From the NCBI GenBank assembly GCA_964641945.1, contig CAZXLQ010000150.1, positions 1 to 11,999 on the forward strand: a DNA stretch of 11,999 bases. Direction: 5' to 3'. The DNA comes from JADIYM01 sp964641945. Its GTDB lineage: Bacteria > Acidobacteriota > Blastocatellia > UBA7656 > JADIYM01. The notes under the pieces are model-generated. The model was given only the letters and a program-made list of their open reading frames with translations. It did not search any database and was not told the origin of the DNA. Shown one piece after another: positions 5,858 through 11,999 of this stretch (the stretch's first letter is position 1; the number at the start of each line of letters is the position of its first letter). The position numbers and the translations under genes were made by a program.

Positions 5858-7063
5858 ATGAGCGATTCCGCGCCCCAAACCGTGTTGCTGTTGTCGAGTG
5901 CCGAGAAAGGGCACGCGTTCATACGGGAATGCCGGGCTCAGGGTTGCTACGTGATTCTGCTGACGCGAGAAAAATGGGCGCACGCCGGGTGGCCGTGGGA
6001 TTCCATCGACCAGCTCGAGACGCTGCCGTCGCTCGACGAGTGGAACGACGTGCTCGGCGTCGTCAACCGCATCGCCCGTGAACGTCGCATCGACCGCATC
6101 GTCGCGCTCGACGACTTCGACGTCGAATGCGCGGCAATGATGCGCGAGCATCTGCGCATGCCCGGGATGAGTTATTCGACGTCACGGCGCTTTCGCGACA
6201 AGCTCGCAATGCGCGTGGCTGCCGTCGACAACGGCATCGTCGTACCGGATTTCGTCCAGACGCTCAATGTTTCGGACATCGCAGCGTTCGTGGAGCGCGT
6301 GAATCCGCCGTGGATCCTCAAGCCGCGAGGCGAAGCCGCCGCGGTCGGCATCCGGAAGATCGAATCGGTCGGCGTGTTGTGGTCGGCGCTGAACGAGCTC
6401 GGCGAAAAACACCCGTATTTTCTCGTCGAACAGTACGTTCCGGGCGACATCTTCCACGTGGACTCGGTCGTGTCGGAGCGCGAGGTGGTCTTTGCGCTGC
6501 CGAGCCGCTACGGCAAGCCGCCGTTCGACGTCGCGCACGGAGGCGGCATCTTCACGACGAGGACGCTGACGCCCGAATCGGGCGACGCGCAGACGCTCAG
6601 GGCGCTCAACCGCGAGGTCATCAAGGCGCTCGGGCTCGTGCGCGGGGTGACGCACACGGAGTTCATACGCGGGCACGAGGCCGGGCAGTTCTATTTTCTC
6701 GAGACCGCGTCGCGCGTTGGCGGCGCCAACATCGCGGAGCTCGTCGAGGCGTCATCGGGAATCAACCTCTGGCAGGAGTGGGCGCGGATCGAGCTGGCGA
6801 CCGGCCGGCGCGGCTATTCGCTGCCGGAGCACACGGACCGTCCGGCGGGAATACTGATCTCGCTCGCGCACCAGCAGCACCCGGACACGTCGGCGTATGA
6901 CGATCCCGAGATCGTCTGGCGGCTCAACAAGGACTTCCACGCCGGGCTGATCGTTGCGTCGGACTCGGCCGAACGCGTCGGTGAACTGCTCGAGAGCTAC
7001 AGCCGCCGCTTCGTCGAGGACTTCACGGTGACGATGCCCGCGCCGGACTCGCTGAGGCATTAG
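5858..7063 (+). CDS. ATP-grasp domain carboxylate-amine ligase, substrate unknown
   Basis: This 401-aa cytoplasmic protein belongs to the ATP-grasp superfamily, which joins a carboxylate to an amine or thiol through an acyl-phosphate. The N-terminal Rossmann-like part (about 8-105) contains TVLLLSSAEKG and IDRIVALDDFD. Lys115 (FRDKLAM) and Lys155 (WILKPRGEAAAVGI) are likely nucleotide-binding lysines. FLVEQYVPGDIFHVDSVV (188-205) supplies Glu191. FLETASRVGGANIAEL (280-295) carries the metal-binding Glu282 and Arg286. The C-terminal 110 residues look like the small third domain of biotin-carboxylase-type ligases. Start: ATG 5858 gives a protein beginning just before the Rossmann strand; an upstream in-frame ATG at 5798 would add 20 unrelated residues and extend to within 33 bp of the peptidase start. 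No Shine-Dalgarno is seen. The neighbours do not identify the substrate. Confidence 0.9.
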   Translation: MSDSAPQTVLLLSSAEKGHAFIRECRAQGCYVILLTREKWAHAGWPWDSIDQLETLPSLDEWNDVLGVVNRIARERRIDRIVALDDFDVECAAMMREHLRMPGMSYSTSRRFRDKLAMRVAAVDNGIVVPDFVQTLNVSDIAAFVERVNPPWILKPRGEAAAVGIRKIESVGVLWSALNELGEKHPYFLVEQYVPGDIFHVDSVVSEREVVFALPSRYGKPPFDVAHGGGIFTTRTLTPESGDAQTLRALNREVIKALGLVRGVTHTEFIRGHEAGQFYFLETASRVGGANIAELVEASSGINLWQEWARIELATGRRGYSLPEHTDRPAGILISLAHQQHPDTSAYDDPEIVWRLNKDFHAGLIVASDSAERVGELLESYSRRFVEDFTVTMPAPDSLRH

Positions 7064-7077
7064 ACCCGTCGCGCGAC

Positions 7078-7174
7078 CTCCGTGGCTCGGCGCCTCCGTG
7101 CCTCCGTGTGCGAAGCTCTGCTGACGACGAGAAGAGCTTCGCACACGGAGGCACAGAGACACCGAGCCACAGAG
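7078..7174. repeat. Palindromic 3'-end element C
   Basis: Two 42-bp arms (7078-7119 and 7133-7174) flank a 13-bp loop and differ at four positions. All four are C/T transitions that give G-U pairs in minus-strand RNA, the transcript of the VOC gene. It occupies the space between two convergent stops (7063 and 7184). Its words (CCTCCGTGCCTCCGTG, GCGAAGCTCT) differ from elements A and B, so it is a separate family in the same kind of place. Confidence 0.85.
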
Positions 7175-7183
7175 CGGTTGTCG

Positions 7184-7597
7184 CTATGCGCCCGGTCTCG
7201 CCTCGAGATCCGCTGCGATGCCGTCGTAGTCGAACGACGTGATCTCGTAGGGATTCCCGTCCGGGTCGGAGAAGTACAGCGACCAGCAGACATCGTGATC
7301 GACGGGCTCGAGGGTCGTGCCGAGCTCGGCTTTGGCGTGCGGCAGCCAGGCGAGGAAGGCGTCCCTTGATACGTGCAGCGCGATCGTCGAATGGTTGGGC
7401 TTTGGCGGTCGCTCGAAGAGCGCAATGTGCACGGAGCCCGATTCGTTCGCGATCACGAGCGGGCCGCCATCGGTAGCCCAGAACGCGAGATCGTCTATCC
7501 GGCGGAACCCGAAGACTCGCCCGTACCACGATTCGGCCGCCGCGCGGTCTTTCACGTAGACGTGGATGTGGTCGAAGCGGTCGATTGTTGGTGTCAC
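7184..7597 (-). CDS. VOC superfamily (glyoxalase/dioxygenase fold) protein
   Basis: This 137-aa single-domain protein has the paired beta-alpha-beta-beta-beta modules of the vicinal oxygen chelate superfamily. The first module starts with FDHIHVYVKDRAAAESWYG (8-26) and ends near VHIALFE (56-62). The second starts at STIALHVSRD (70-79) and ends with SDPDGNPYEITSF (110-122). Candidate metal ligands are His10 or His12, His75 and Glu118. The SDPDGNPYEI motif is typical of fosfomycin-resistance and glyoxalase-like members, but no specific substrate can be assigned. Start: GTG 7597 is preceded by GGAGG with 8-nt spacing, and the VOC fold begins six residues later. An in-frame ATG further upstream would add unrelated residues and run back through that ribosome binding site. 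It is divergent from the kinase gene across a repeat array. Confidence 0.9.
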   Translation of the reverse strand: MTPTIDRFDHIHVYVKDRAAAESWYGRVFGFRRIDDLAFWATDGGPLVIANESGSVHIALFERPPKPNHSTIALHVSRDAFLAWLPHAKAELGTTLEPVDHDVCWSLYFSDPDGNPYEITSFDYDGIAADLEARPGA

Positions 7598-7639
7598 GTG
7601 CGTTTCCTCCGATTCCCGTCGAGTCGCGATACCCGCTCG

Positions 7640-7656
7640 CCGGTCCATTGTACCGG
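7640..7656 (-). promoter_or_regulatory. Possible -10 box of the VOC gene inside a small palindrome
   Basis: On the minus strand TACAAT (7652-7647) matches TATAAT at five of six positions. It overlaps a dyad CCGGT-N7-ACCGG (7656-7640) that could be an operator. No convincing -35 is found. The expected 5' leader of about 43 nt includes the GGAGG ribosome binding site. Confidence 0.4.
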
Positions 7657-7729
7657 CTCCGATGCCGCGTCCGACCCGCTCGCTATCGCTCGCGGTACTG
7701 ATCCTCCAGAAGGCAACTGTGCGCCTCGC

Positions 7730-8246
7730 GACACCTCCGGCAAGGCGCAGGACACACACCGCTCAGCGCAGGACACACCCAGCGCAGCGCGGAACACGTC
7801 CGGCGCAGCGCGGGACACCTCNNNNNNNNNNNNNNNNNNNNNNNNNNNNNNNNNNNNNNNNNNNNNNNNNNNNNNNNNNNNNNNNNNNNNNNNNNNNNNN
7901 NNNNNNNNNNNNNNNNNNNNNGGCGCAGCGCGGGACACCTCCGGCGCAGCGCGGGACACCTCCGGCGCAGCGCGGAACACGTCCGGCGCAGTGCAGAAGC
8001 CTCCGGCGGAGCGCGGGACACCTCCGGCGCAGCGCGGGGCACCACCGGCGCAGCGCGGGACACACCCGTCACAGCGCAGGACACACTTAGCTCAGCGCAG
8101 GACACACCCAGCGCAGCGCGGAACACGTCCGGCGCAGTGCAGAAGCCTCCGGCGGAGCGCGGGACACCTCTGTCGCAGCGCACGACCTCTCTGGCGCAGC
8201 GCGGGACACCTCTGTCGCAGCGCGGGACCTCTCAGGCGCAGCGCGG
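7730..8246. repeat. 21-bp tandem repeat array (minisatellite), about 20 visible units
   Basis: The consensus unit is approximately GACACCTCCGGCGCAGCGCGG. About four units lie left of the N run and about 16 to the right. Most are 21 bp, but some are 20 bp (for example, starting AACACGTCC), which breaks every reading frame. With no start, ribosome binding site or frame conservation, I read it as non-coding despite open frames such as repeated PAQRGTP. A 146-bp higher-order period is visible (7975 versus 8121). Confidence 0.9.
7822..7921. other. Assembly gap of unknown true length inside the repeat array
   Basis: The flanks share only a 20-bp repeat word (GGCGCAGCGCGGGACACCTC), not a 55-bp overlap. 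Unlike the aroF gap this is a genuine collapse point, and the real number of repeats is unknown. Confidence 0.9.
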
Positions 8247-8356
8247 GAGGCACGCGGCTCATCTCCGGACGCACCCGGTTCACAAACGGACACGCCAGGG
8301 CAGGATCAGTACCGCGAGCGGTAGCGAGCGGGTTCCCCTCCACGCGTCCCACCCGC

Positions 8357-8385
8357 TTGTTATCCCTCGACCCCCGCTCGATAAT
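8357..8385 (+). promoter_or_regulatory. Predicted leaderless promoter of the kinase gene
   Basis: TTGTTA (8357-8362) and GATAAT (8380-8385, five of six to consensus) are 17 bp apart. The -10 ends 8 nt before the ATG at 8393, and no Shine-Dalgarno lies between. Transcription should start at or one base before the A of ATG. Confidence 0.55.
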
Positions 8386-8392
8386 CGCCCCC

Positions 8393-11300
8393 ATGCATCC
8401 GGACCGACGCGCGTTCCTGATAGAGCTCGTCCGGAAAGCCAACGCCGCCCCCGCCGAGGATCGCGAAGCTTTCCTCGCTCGCGCGTGCGCCGGCGATCCG
8501 GAACTGCGTGCCGACCTCGACCGTCTGCGCTTCGAGGCCGAGGGCGACGAACTGGTCTCGATTGGCAGCGGGGCAGAAGACGCGGATTCGTCGACGCCTT
8601 CCCTGGCGCGCACGCTCGCCGGAAGGCCCGAGCCCCCGAACCTCGATCTCTCCACGACGGTCTCGGACCGGAGCTCGCCGCGCCTTACACGTTCCTGTCC
8701 CGCCTGCCGCACCGCGTACACGCGCGACGTGCAGATCTGCCCGCACGACGGTGAACCCCTCGAGTCAGATCCCGCGCTGCTCGTCGGCACGACGCTCGAC
8801 GGCCTCTACCACGTCGAATCGCTAGTCGGAAGCGGTGGAATGGGGACCGTCTTCCGCGCGCGCCACGTACTGCTCGGCGATACGGTCGCCATAAAGATGC
8901 TGCCCGACAGCGCCTCGGGAAACGCAGTCTGGCTGCGCAGGTTCCTCCGCGAAGGCCAGGCCGCGCGGCGATTCCGTCATCCGAACGCCGTGGTCGTCCA
9001 CGACCTGCGCGTCTCGAGCGAAGGACCCGTCTACCTCGTCCTCGAATACGTCGACGGTATAACGCTGAGGGCAGAGCTTCGGCGGCGGCGGCGCTTTTCA
9101 CCACCGGACGCACTCGCCATCCTCGAGCAGATCGCCGGAGCGCTCGATGCGGCCCACCGGGCCGGCGTCGTGCATCGCGATCTGAAGCCCGAGAACGTCA
9201 TGCTGACGACCATCGACGGCGCGCTCGTCGCGAAAGTCGTCGACCTCGGCCTGGCGCGCGTCGTCGAGGACCAGTCGGAAGTCACCGGGAGCCTGACCCA
9301 GGCCGGTACGACCCTAGGAACGCCGCGCTACATGTCTCCTGAACAGTGGGGGCGGCCGCAGCGTGACGGGAGCGACACCATCGACGGACGAACCGACGTC
9401 TACAGCCTTGCGGTTACCGCGTTCGAACTGCTGGCAGGCCAGGCGCCTTTCGAGGCGAAGAGCATCTTCGGCCTCCGCGAACTTCACATCGGCGCGTTGC
9501 CGCCGATGTTGAACACCATAAAGCCGGATATCGCCGAAGACATCGCCCGCGCGGTCGATTCGGGCCTGGCAAAGGACCGTGCCGACCGGCCTCAGACACC
9601 GGGAGCCCTCGTCGCGCTGCTGCGGCGGGCAATTGCGCCGTCGACCCGCCCGTTGCTCACGGGCTCGTTGCGGTCGCGCTCCGACAATCGCACGACCGCG
9701 AACCTCACCGTCATAGACGAGGCCGCAACCGACGGATGGAACCTCGCAACGGTCGCCGCAGGGAACGACACGAGCGAGCTGCCGCCGGCGAGTCTCCCTC
9801 CCGAGTCGACCAGCTACATCGGCGGACGCAGCCAGATCGACGCGATCTGCGAGTGTCAGGCGTCCGAGCGCGTGTTGACGCTCGTCGGCGCGGGGGGCAT
9901 AGGCAAGACTCGTCTGGCCCTGCAGGTCGCCCGCGTTCGGCGCGACGCGTATCCGCACGGTGTCTTTTTCGTCGATCTCGCCGCCGTGACGGACTCGCAG
10001 CTGACGGCCGCGACTGTCGCGGCTGCGGTGGGAGTTGCGGAACAGCCGGGCCGTCCGTTTCTCGATGTGCTGCGGGCAGAGCTCGCCGGCAGCTCGATGC
10101 TCGTCGTACTCGACAACTGCGAGCACCTGCGCGAGGCGAGCGCGACCGTCGTGGGCGCACTAGTCGAATCGTGCCCGGCGGTGCACGTTCTCACCACGAG
10201 TCGCGAACCGCTGGGGCTCGCGTCTGAGCGGCTCTGGACGGTCGCTCCGTTGGCGATACCGGACGTATCGGCGAGCGTGTCGGTCAACGATCTGGCGGCC
10301 GTCGAATCCGTCGCCCTCTTCGTCGAACGAGCCCGGGCCCAGCGGCCCGGCTTCGCGGTCACCGCCGACAATGCGCAGGCGATCGCCGCACTGTGTAATC
10401 GCCTCGACGGCCTGCCGCTTGCGATCGAGCTTGCGGCAGCGCGCTGCGGCGTCCTCACGCCGGCGCAGATCCTCGAGCGGCTTGTGGGTCGGCTGGATCT
10501 GCTGGCGACGCGGCAGTCAGGCGTGCCGTCGCGACAGCGCACGCTGCGCGCTTCGATCGACTGGAGCGTGCAACTGCTCGAGGAGGATGTTCGCCGGGCA
10601 CTGTCGAGCCTCTCGGTCTTTCGAGGAGGCTGGACGCTCGAGGCCGCCGAGCGCGTGTCGGAGGGCGCCGTCGATCTCGTCGACGTGCACGAGAGGTTGC
10701 GCGAGAGCTCGTTGATCGTTGCCGACGACGACGGCGTTGCCATTCGATTTCGCATGCTCGAGATGATCCGCGAATACGCCGACGAGCAACTCGGCGACGA
10801 CGAGCGGCGATCGCTGCGCCGCCGCCACGCCTCGTGGATCACCGAAATCGTCGCAGCCGCGGGATTGAGCGACCGAAACGAAAAGCCGGAGTGGCTCGTC
10901 CGGCTCGACGCCGAGATCGCGAACATCCGCGCGGCGATCGCCTTTGGGCAGACGGGTGAAGCGGACCCGGAGACTGCGGTCCGGCTCGTCGCCGGAATAC
11001 TTCCGTACTGGGCGTTCCGGGGACAGCTTCGCGAGGGCCGGGCGGCAACGGATGCGTCCCTGCTCGCGCATCCGGGCGTAGGCGGCGCATCGCGAGCGGC
11101 GGCGCTCAACGGTCTCTCGATGATCGCGGTCATCCAGTCCGAGCCCGACGCCGCGCATCGATTTGCGGCCGAGGCGCTGGACATCTACCGGTCGTTGGGC
11201 GACGAACGCGGCGCCGCCGACTCACTCGAGCGGCTCGCCCGAGTCGCGATCGTGACGGCCGATTTTCAGGAGGCTCGCGCGCACGCCGAAGCCAGCGCCG

Positions 11301-11999
11301 CGATCTGGTCGCGTCTCGGCGACGAGGCGCGACTCGGGTCGATGCGCGTCACGTTCGGGTGGATCTCGCAGGAGCTCGGCGAATTCGAGCGCTCGAAAGC
11401 CGAGCTCCTGAACGCGGCCGAGGCGCTGCGGCGGGCCGACAACCGGCGAGGTATCGCCGTGACGATGGTCATCCTCGGAGAGACGCTGCATCACCTTGGC
11501 GACTACGAGGGAGCCATCGAGTGTCTGCGTGAGTGCGAGTCGATCGCCACGGAGCTCGGGCACCAGTTCCTCGTGGCTAGCGCGGCCCACGCGATCGGCG
11601 TCGTGGAGCGCGACACGTCTGAAGCTGAAGGTGCGGAAGGTGCCGCCAGGCGTCTCGATGTCGCGGAGGCCGCCGCCGACCGTGCCGTCACGATGAACCG
11701 TGAGTTGGCGATACCGGATTCTCTCGGCGCGTCGCTCGTGCTTCGCGGATCGATCGCACTCCGGCGCGGCGATATAGCCGGAGCGGCGGGCATGGTGCGC
11801 GAAGGTACCCGCATGCGCTACGAGTCTGCCGGAAGGCGCGGCGCCGCGCTCGGACTGGAGGCAATGTCGGACGTCGCCGTGGCGGCCGGTGAGTTCGGGC
11901 GCGCCGCCCGAATGCTCGGCGCCGCGGATGCGGAGCGCCAGGCGGTTGGAATGGCGAGGTCTATCGTCGAACTTCGGCAGACCGCGCATCGCGAGGCCC
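8393..11999 (+). CDS. Ser/Thr protein kinase fused to STAND ATPase and TPR-like repeats (C-terminus beyond window)
   Basis: The frame is open for 1202 codons and has no stop before the edge. Residues 1-60 are an acidic helical segment (AEDREAFLARACAGDPELRADL) often found before kinases of complex bacteria. CPAC...CPHDG (Cys102, Cys105, Cys116, perhaps His118) looks like a zinc ribbon. The kinase domain (about 131-412) has VGSGGMG (145-151), Lys168, Glu187, HRDLKPEN (261-268), DLG in place of DFG (284-286), and GTPRYMSPEQ (309-318), so it should be active. After a linker, a STAND-type NTPase has GAGGIGKT (499-506), LVVLDNCEH (570-578), TSREPLG (602-608) and GLPLAIELAAAR (673-684), then a winged-helix-like part (about 714-755). 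From about 830, helical pairs resemble TPRs. No transmembrane segment is visible in this part. It is probably a cytoplasmic signal integrator; its input and substrates are unknown. The start is preceded by a promoter placed for leaderless transcription. Confidence 0.93.
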   Translation, partial: MHPDRRAFLIELVRKANAAPAEDREAFLARACAGDPELRADLDRLRFEAEGDELVSIGSGAEDADSSTPSLARTLAGRPEPPNLDLSTTVSDRSSPRLTRSCPACRTAYTRDVQICPHDGEPLESDPALLVGTTLDGLYHVESLVGSGGMGTVFRARHVLLGDTVAIKMLPDSASGNAVWLRRFLREGQAARRFRHPNAVVVHDLRVSSEGPVYLVLEYVDGITLRAELRRRRRFSPPDALAILEQIAGALDAAHRAGVVHRDLKPENVMLTTIDGALVAKVVDLGLARVVEDQSEVTGSLTQAGTTLGTPRYMSPEQWGRPQRDGSDTIDGRTDVYSLAVTAFELLAGQAPFEAKSIFGLRELHIGALPPMLNTIKPDIAEDIARAVDSGLAKDRADRPQTPGALVALLRRAIAPSTRPLLTGSLRSRSDNRTTANLTVIDEAATDGWNLATVAAGNDTSELPPASLPPESTSYIGGRSQIDAICECQASERVLTLVGAGGIGKTRLALQVARVRRDAYPHGVFFVDLAAVTDSQLTAATVAAAVGVAEQPGRPFLDVLRAELAGSSMLVVLDNCEHLREASATVVGALVESCPAVHVLTTSREPLGLASERLWTVAPLAIPDVSASVSVNDLAAVESVALFVERARAQRPGFAVTADNAQAIAALCNRLDGLPLAIELAAARCGVLTPAQILERLVGRLDLLATRQSGVPSRQRTLRASIDWSVQLLEEDVRRALSSLSVFRGGWTLEAAERVSEGAVDLVDVHERLRESSLIVADDDGVAIRFRMLEMIREYADEQLGDDERRSLRRRHASWITEIVAAAGLSDRNEKPEWLVRLDAEIANIRAAIAFGQTGEADPETAVRLVAGILPYWAFRGQLREGRAATDASLLAHPGVGGASRAAALNGLSMIAVIQSEPDAAHRFAAEALDIYRSLGDERGAADSLERLARVAIVTADFQEARAHAEASAAIWSRLGDEARLGSMRVTFGWISQELGEFERSKAELLNAAEALRRADNRRGIAVTMVILGETLHHLGDYEGAIECLRECESIATELGHQFLVASAAHAIGVVERDTSEAEGAEGAARRLDVAEAAADRAVTMNRELAIPDSLGASLVLRGSIALRRGDIAGAAGMVREGTRMRYESAGRRGAALGLEAMSDVAVAAGEFGRAARMLGAADAERQAVGMARSIVELRQTAHREA

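Larger units (their letters stand above)
7675..8332. repeat. 31-bp inverted repeats bounding a minisatellite
   Basis: Bases 7675-7705 and 8302-8332 are reverse complements over 31 bp with one mismatch. The core word is GATCAGTACCGCGAGCG. They enclose the whole tandem repeat array and little else. The outer ends lie 77 and 60 bp from the two divergent start codons, just outside the predicted promoters. The arrangement resembles a non-autonomous mobile unit or paired regulatory sites. No transposase frame is present and no target-site duplication is obvious. Confidence 0.75.

Noticed and set aside
5765..6151. N-terminal extension of the M28 peptidase to a start near 6151
   Set aside because: It would overlap the ATP-grasp gene, has no domain features, and would bury an obvious signal peptide that follows a good ribosome binding site.
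7598..7759. N-terminal extension of the VOC protein
   Set aside because: The GTG at 7597 has a strong GGAGG site; the extension runs into the inverted repeat and the array and shows no fold.
7730..8246. Repeat array as a CRISPR or as a repetitive protein gene
   Set aside because: There are no unique spacers between repeats, so it is not CRISPR. Units of 20 bp shift the frame and there is no start or ribosome binding site, so a repeat protein is unlikely.
7675..8332. Insertion sequence with transposase
   Set aside because: Inverted repeats are present, but no transposase-like frame or DDE/HUH motif lies between them, so only a non-autonomous element remains possible.
9314..11989. Minus-strand open frames opposite the kinase-STAND gene
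   Set aside because: They are antisense shadows rich in Arg, Ser and Ala with no motifs; the plus strand has a continuous 1202-codon frame with kinase and ATPase signatures.

Overview
The window is a GC-rich bacterial chromosome fragment of about 12 kb with two runs of 100 N. The content is a Ser/Thr kinase fused to a STAND ATPase with TPRs, a secreted M28 peptidase, an aromatic amino acid operon, and many long intergenic palindromes. This fits an Acidobacteriota-like or other metabolically complex, GC-rich soil or sediment bacterium. That assignment is an inference; no rRNA or marker gene is present.

Left part (1-4135). A long hairpin (37-144) precedes a small unrecognised gene on the plus strand (221-532). 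Facing it on the minus strand is a compact operon for phenylalanine and tyrosine: DAHP synthase fused to a C-terminal chorismate mutase (2359-3644), prephenate dehydratase with an ACT domain (1429-2349), and prephenate dehydrogenase (636-1442). Together they cover entry into the shikimate pathway, chorismate to prephenate, and both exits from prephenate. Upstream is an apparent transcription-attenuation leader: a promoter with good -35/-10 boxes (3907-3879), a 43-codon ORF rich in Phe and Tyr codons (3867-3736), and a strong hairpin with a U-rich tail (3709-3664) just before the aroF ribosome binding site. The N run inside aroF is an assembly artefact: its flanks are the same 55 bp, and merging them restores one intact reading frame.

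Middle part (4136-7597). A signal-peptide-bearing M28 metallopeptidase (minus) and an ATP-grasp ligase (plus) diverge from a 93-bp region with an 18-bp palindrome over the ligase's -35 box. The ligase converges on a small VOC/glyoxalase-fold protein (minus).

Right part (7598-11999). Between the divergently transcribed VOC and kinase genes lies a minisatellite of about 21-bp units, broken by a real N gap and bounded by 31-bp inverted repeats. A 1202-residue open frame then runs off the right edge: zinc ribbon, protein kinase, STAND ATPase and TPR-like repeats.

Two themes run through the window. Long hairpins sit within 4-41 bp of the stop codons of five genes (two convergent pairs plus the peptidase). 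The three plus-strand genes have no Shine-Dalgarno but each has a -10-like hexamer ending 8 nt before its ATG, which suggests leaderless mRNAs, whereas most minus-strand genes have clear ribosome binding sites.
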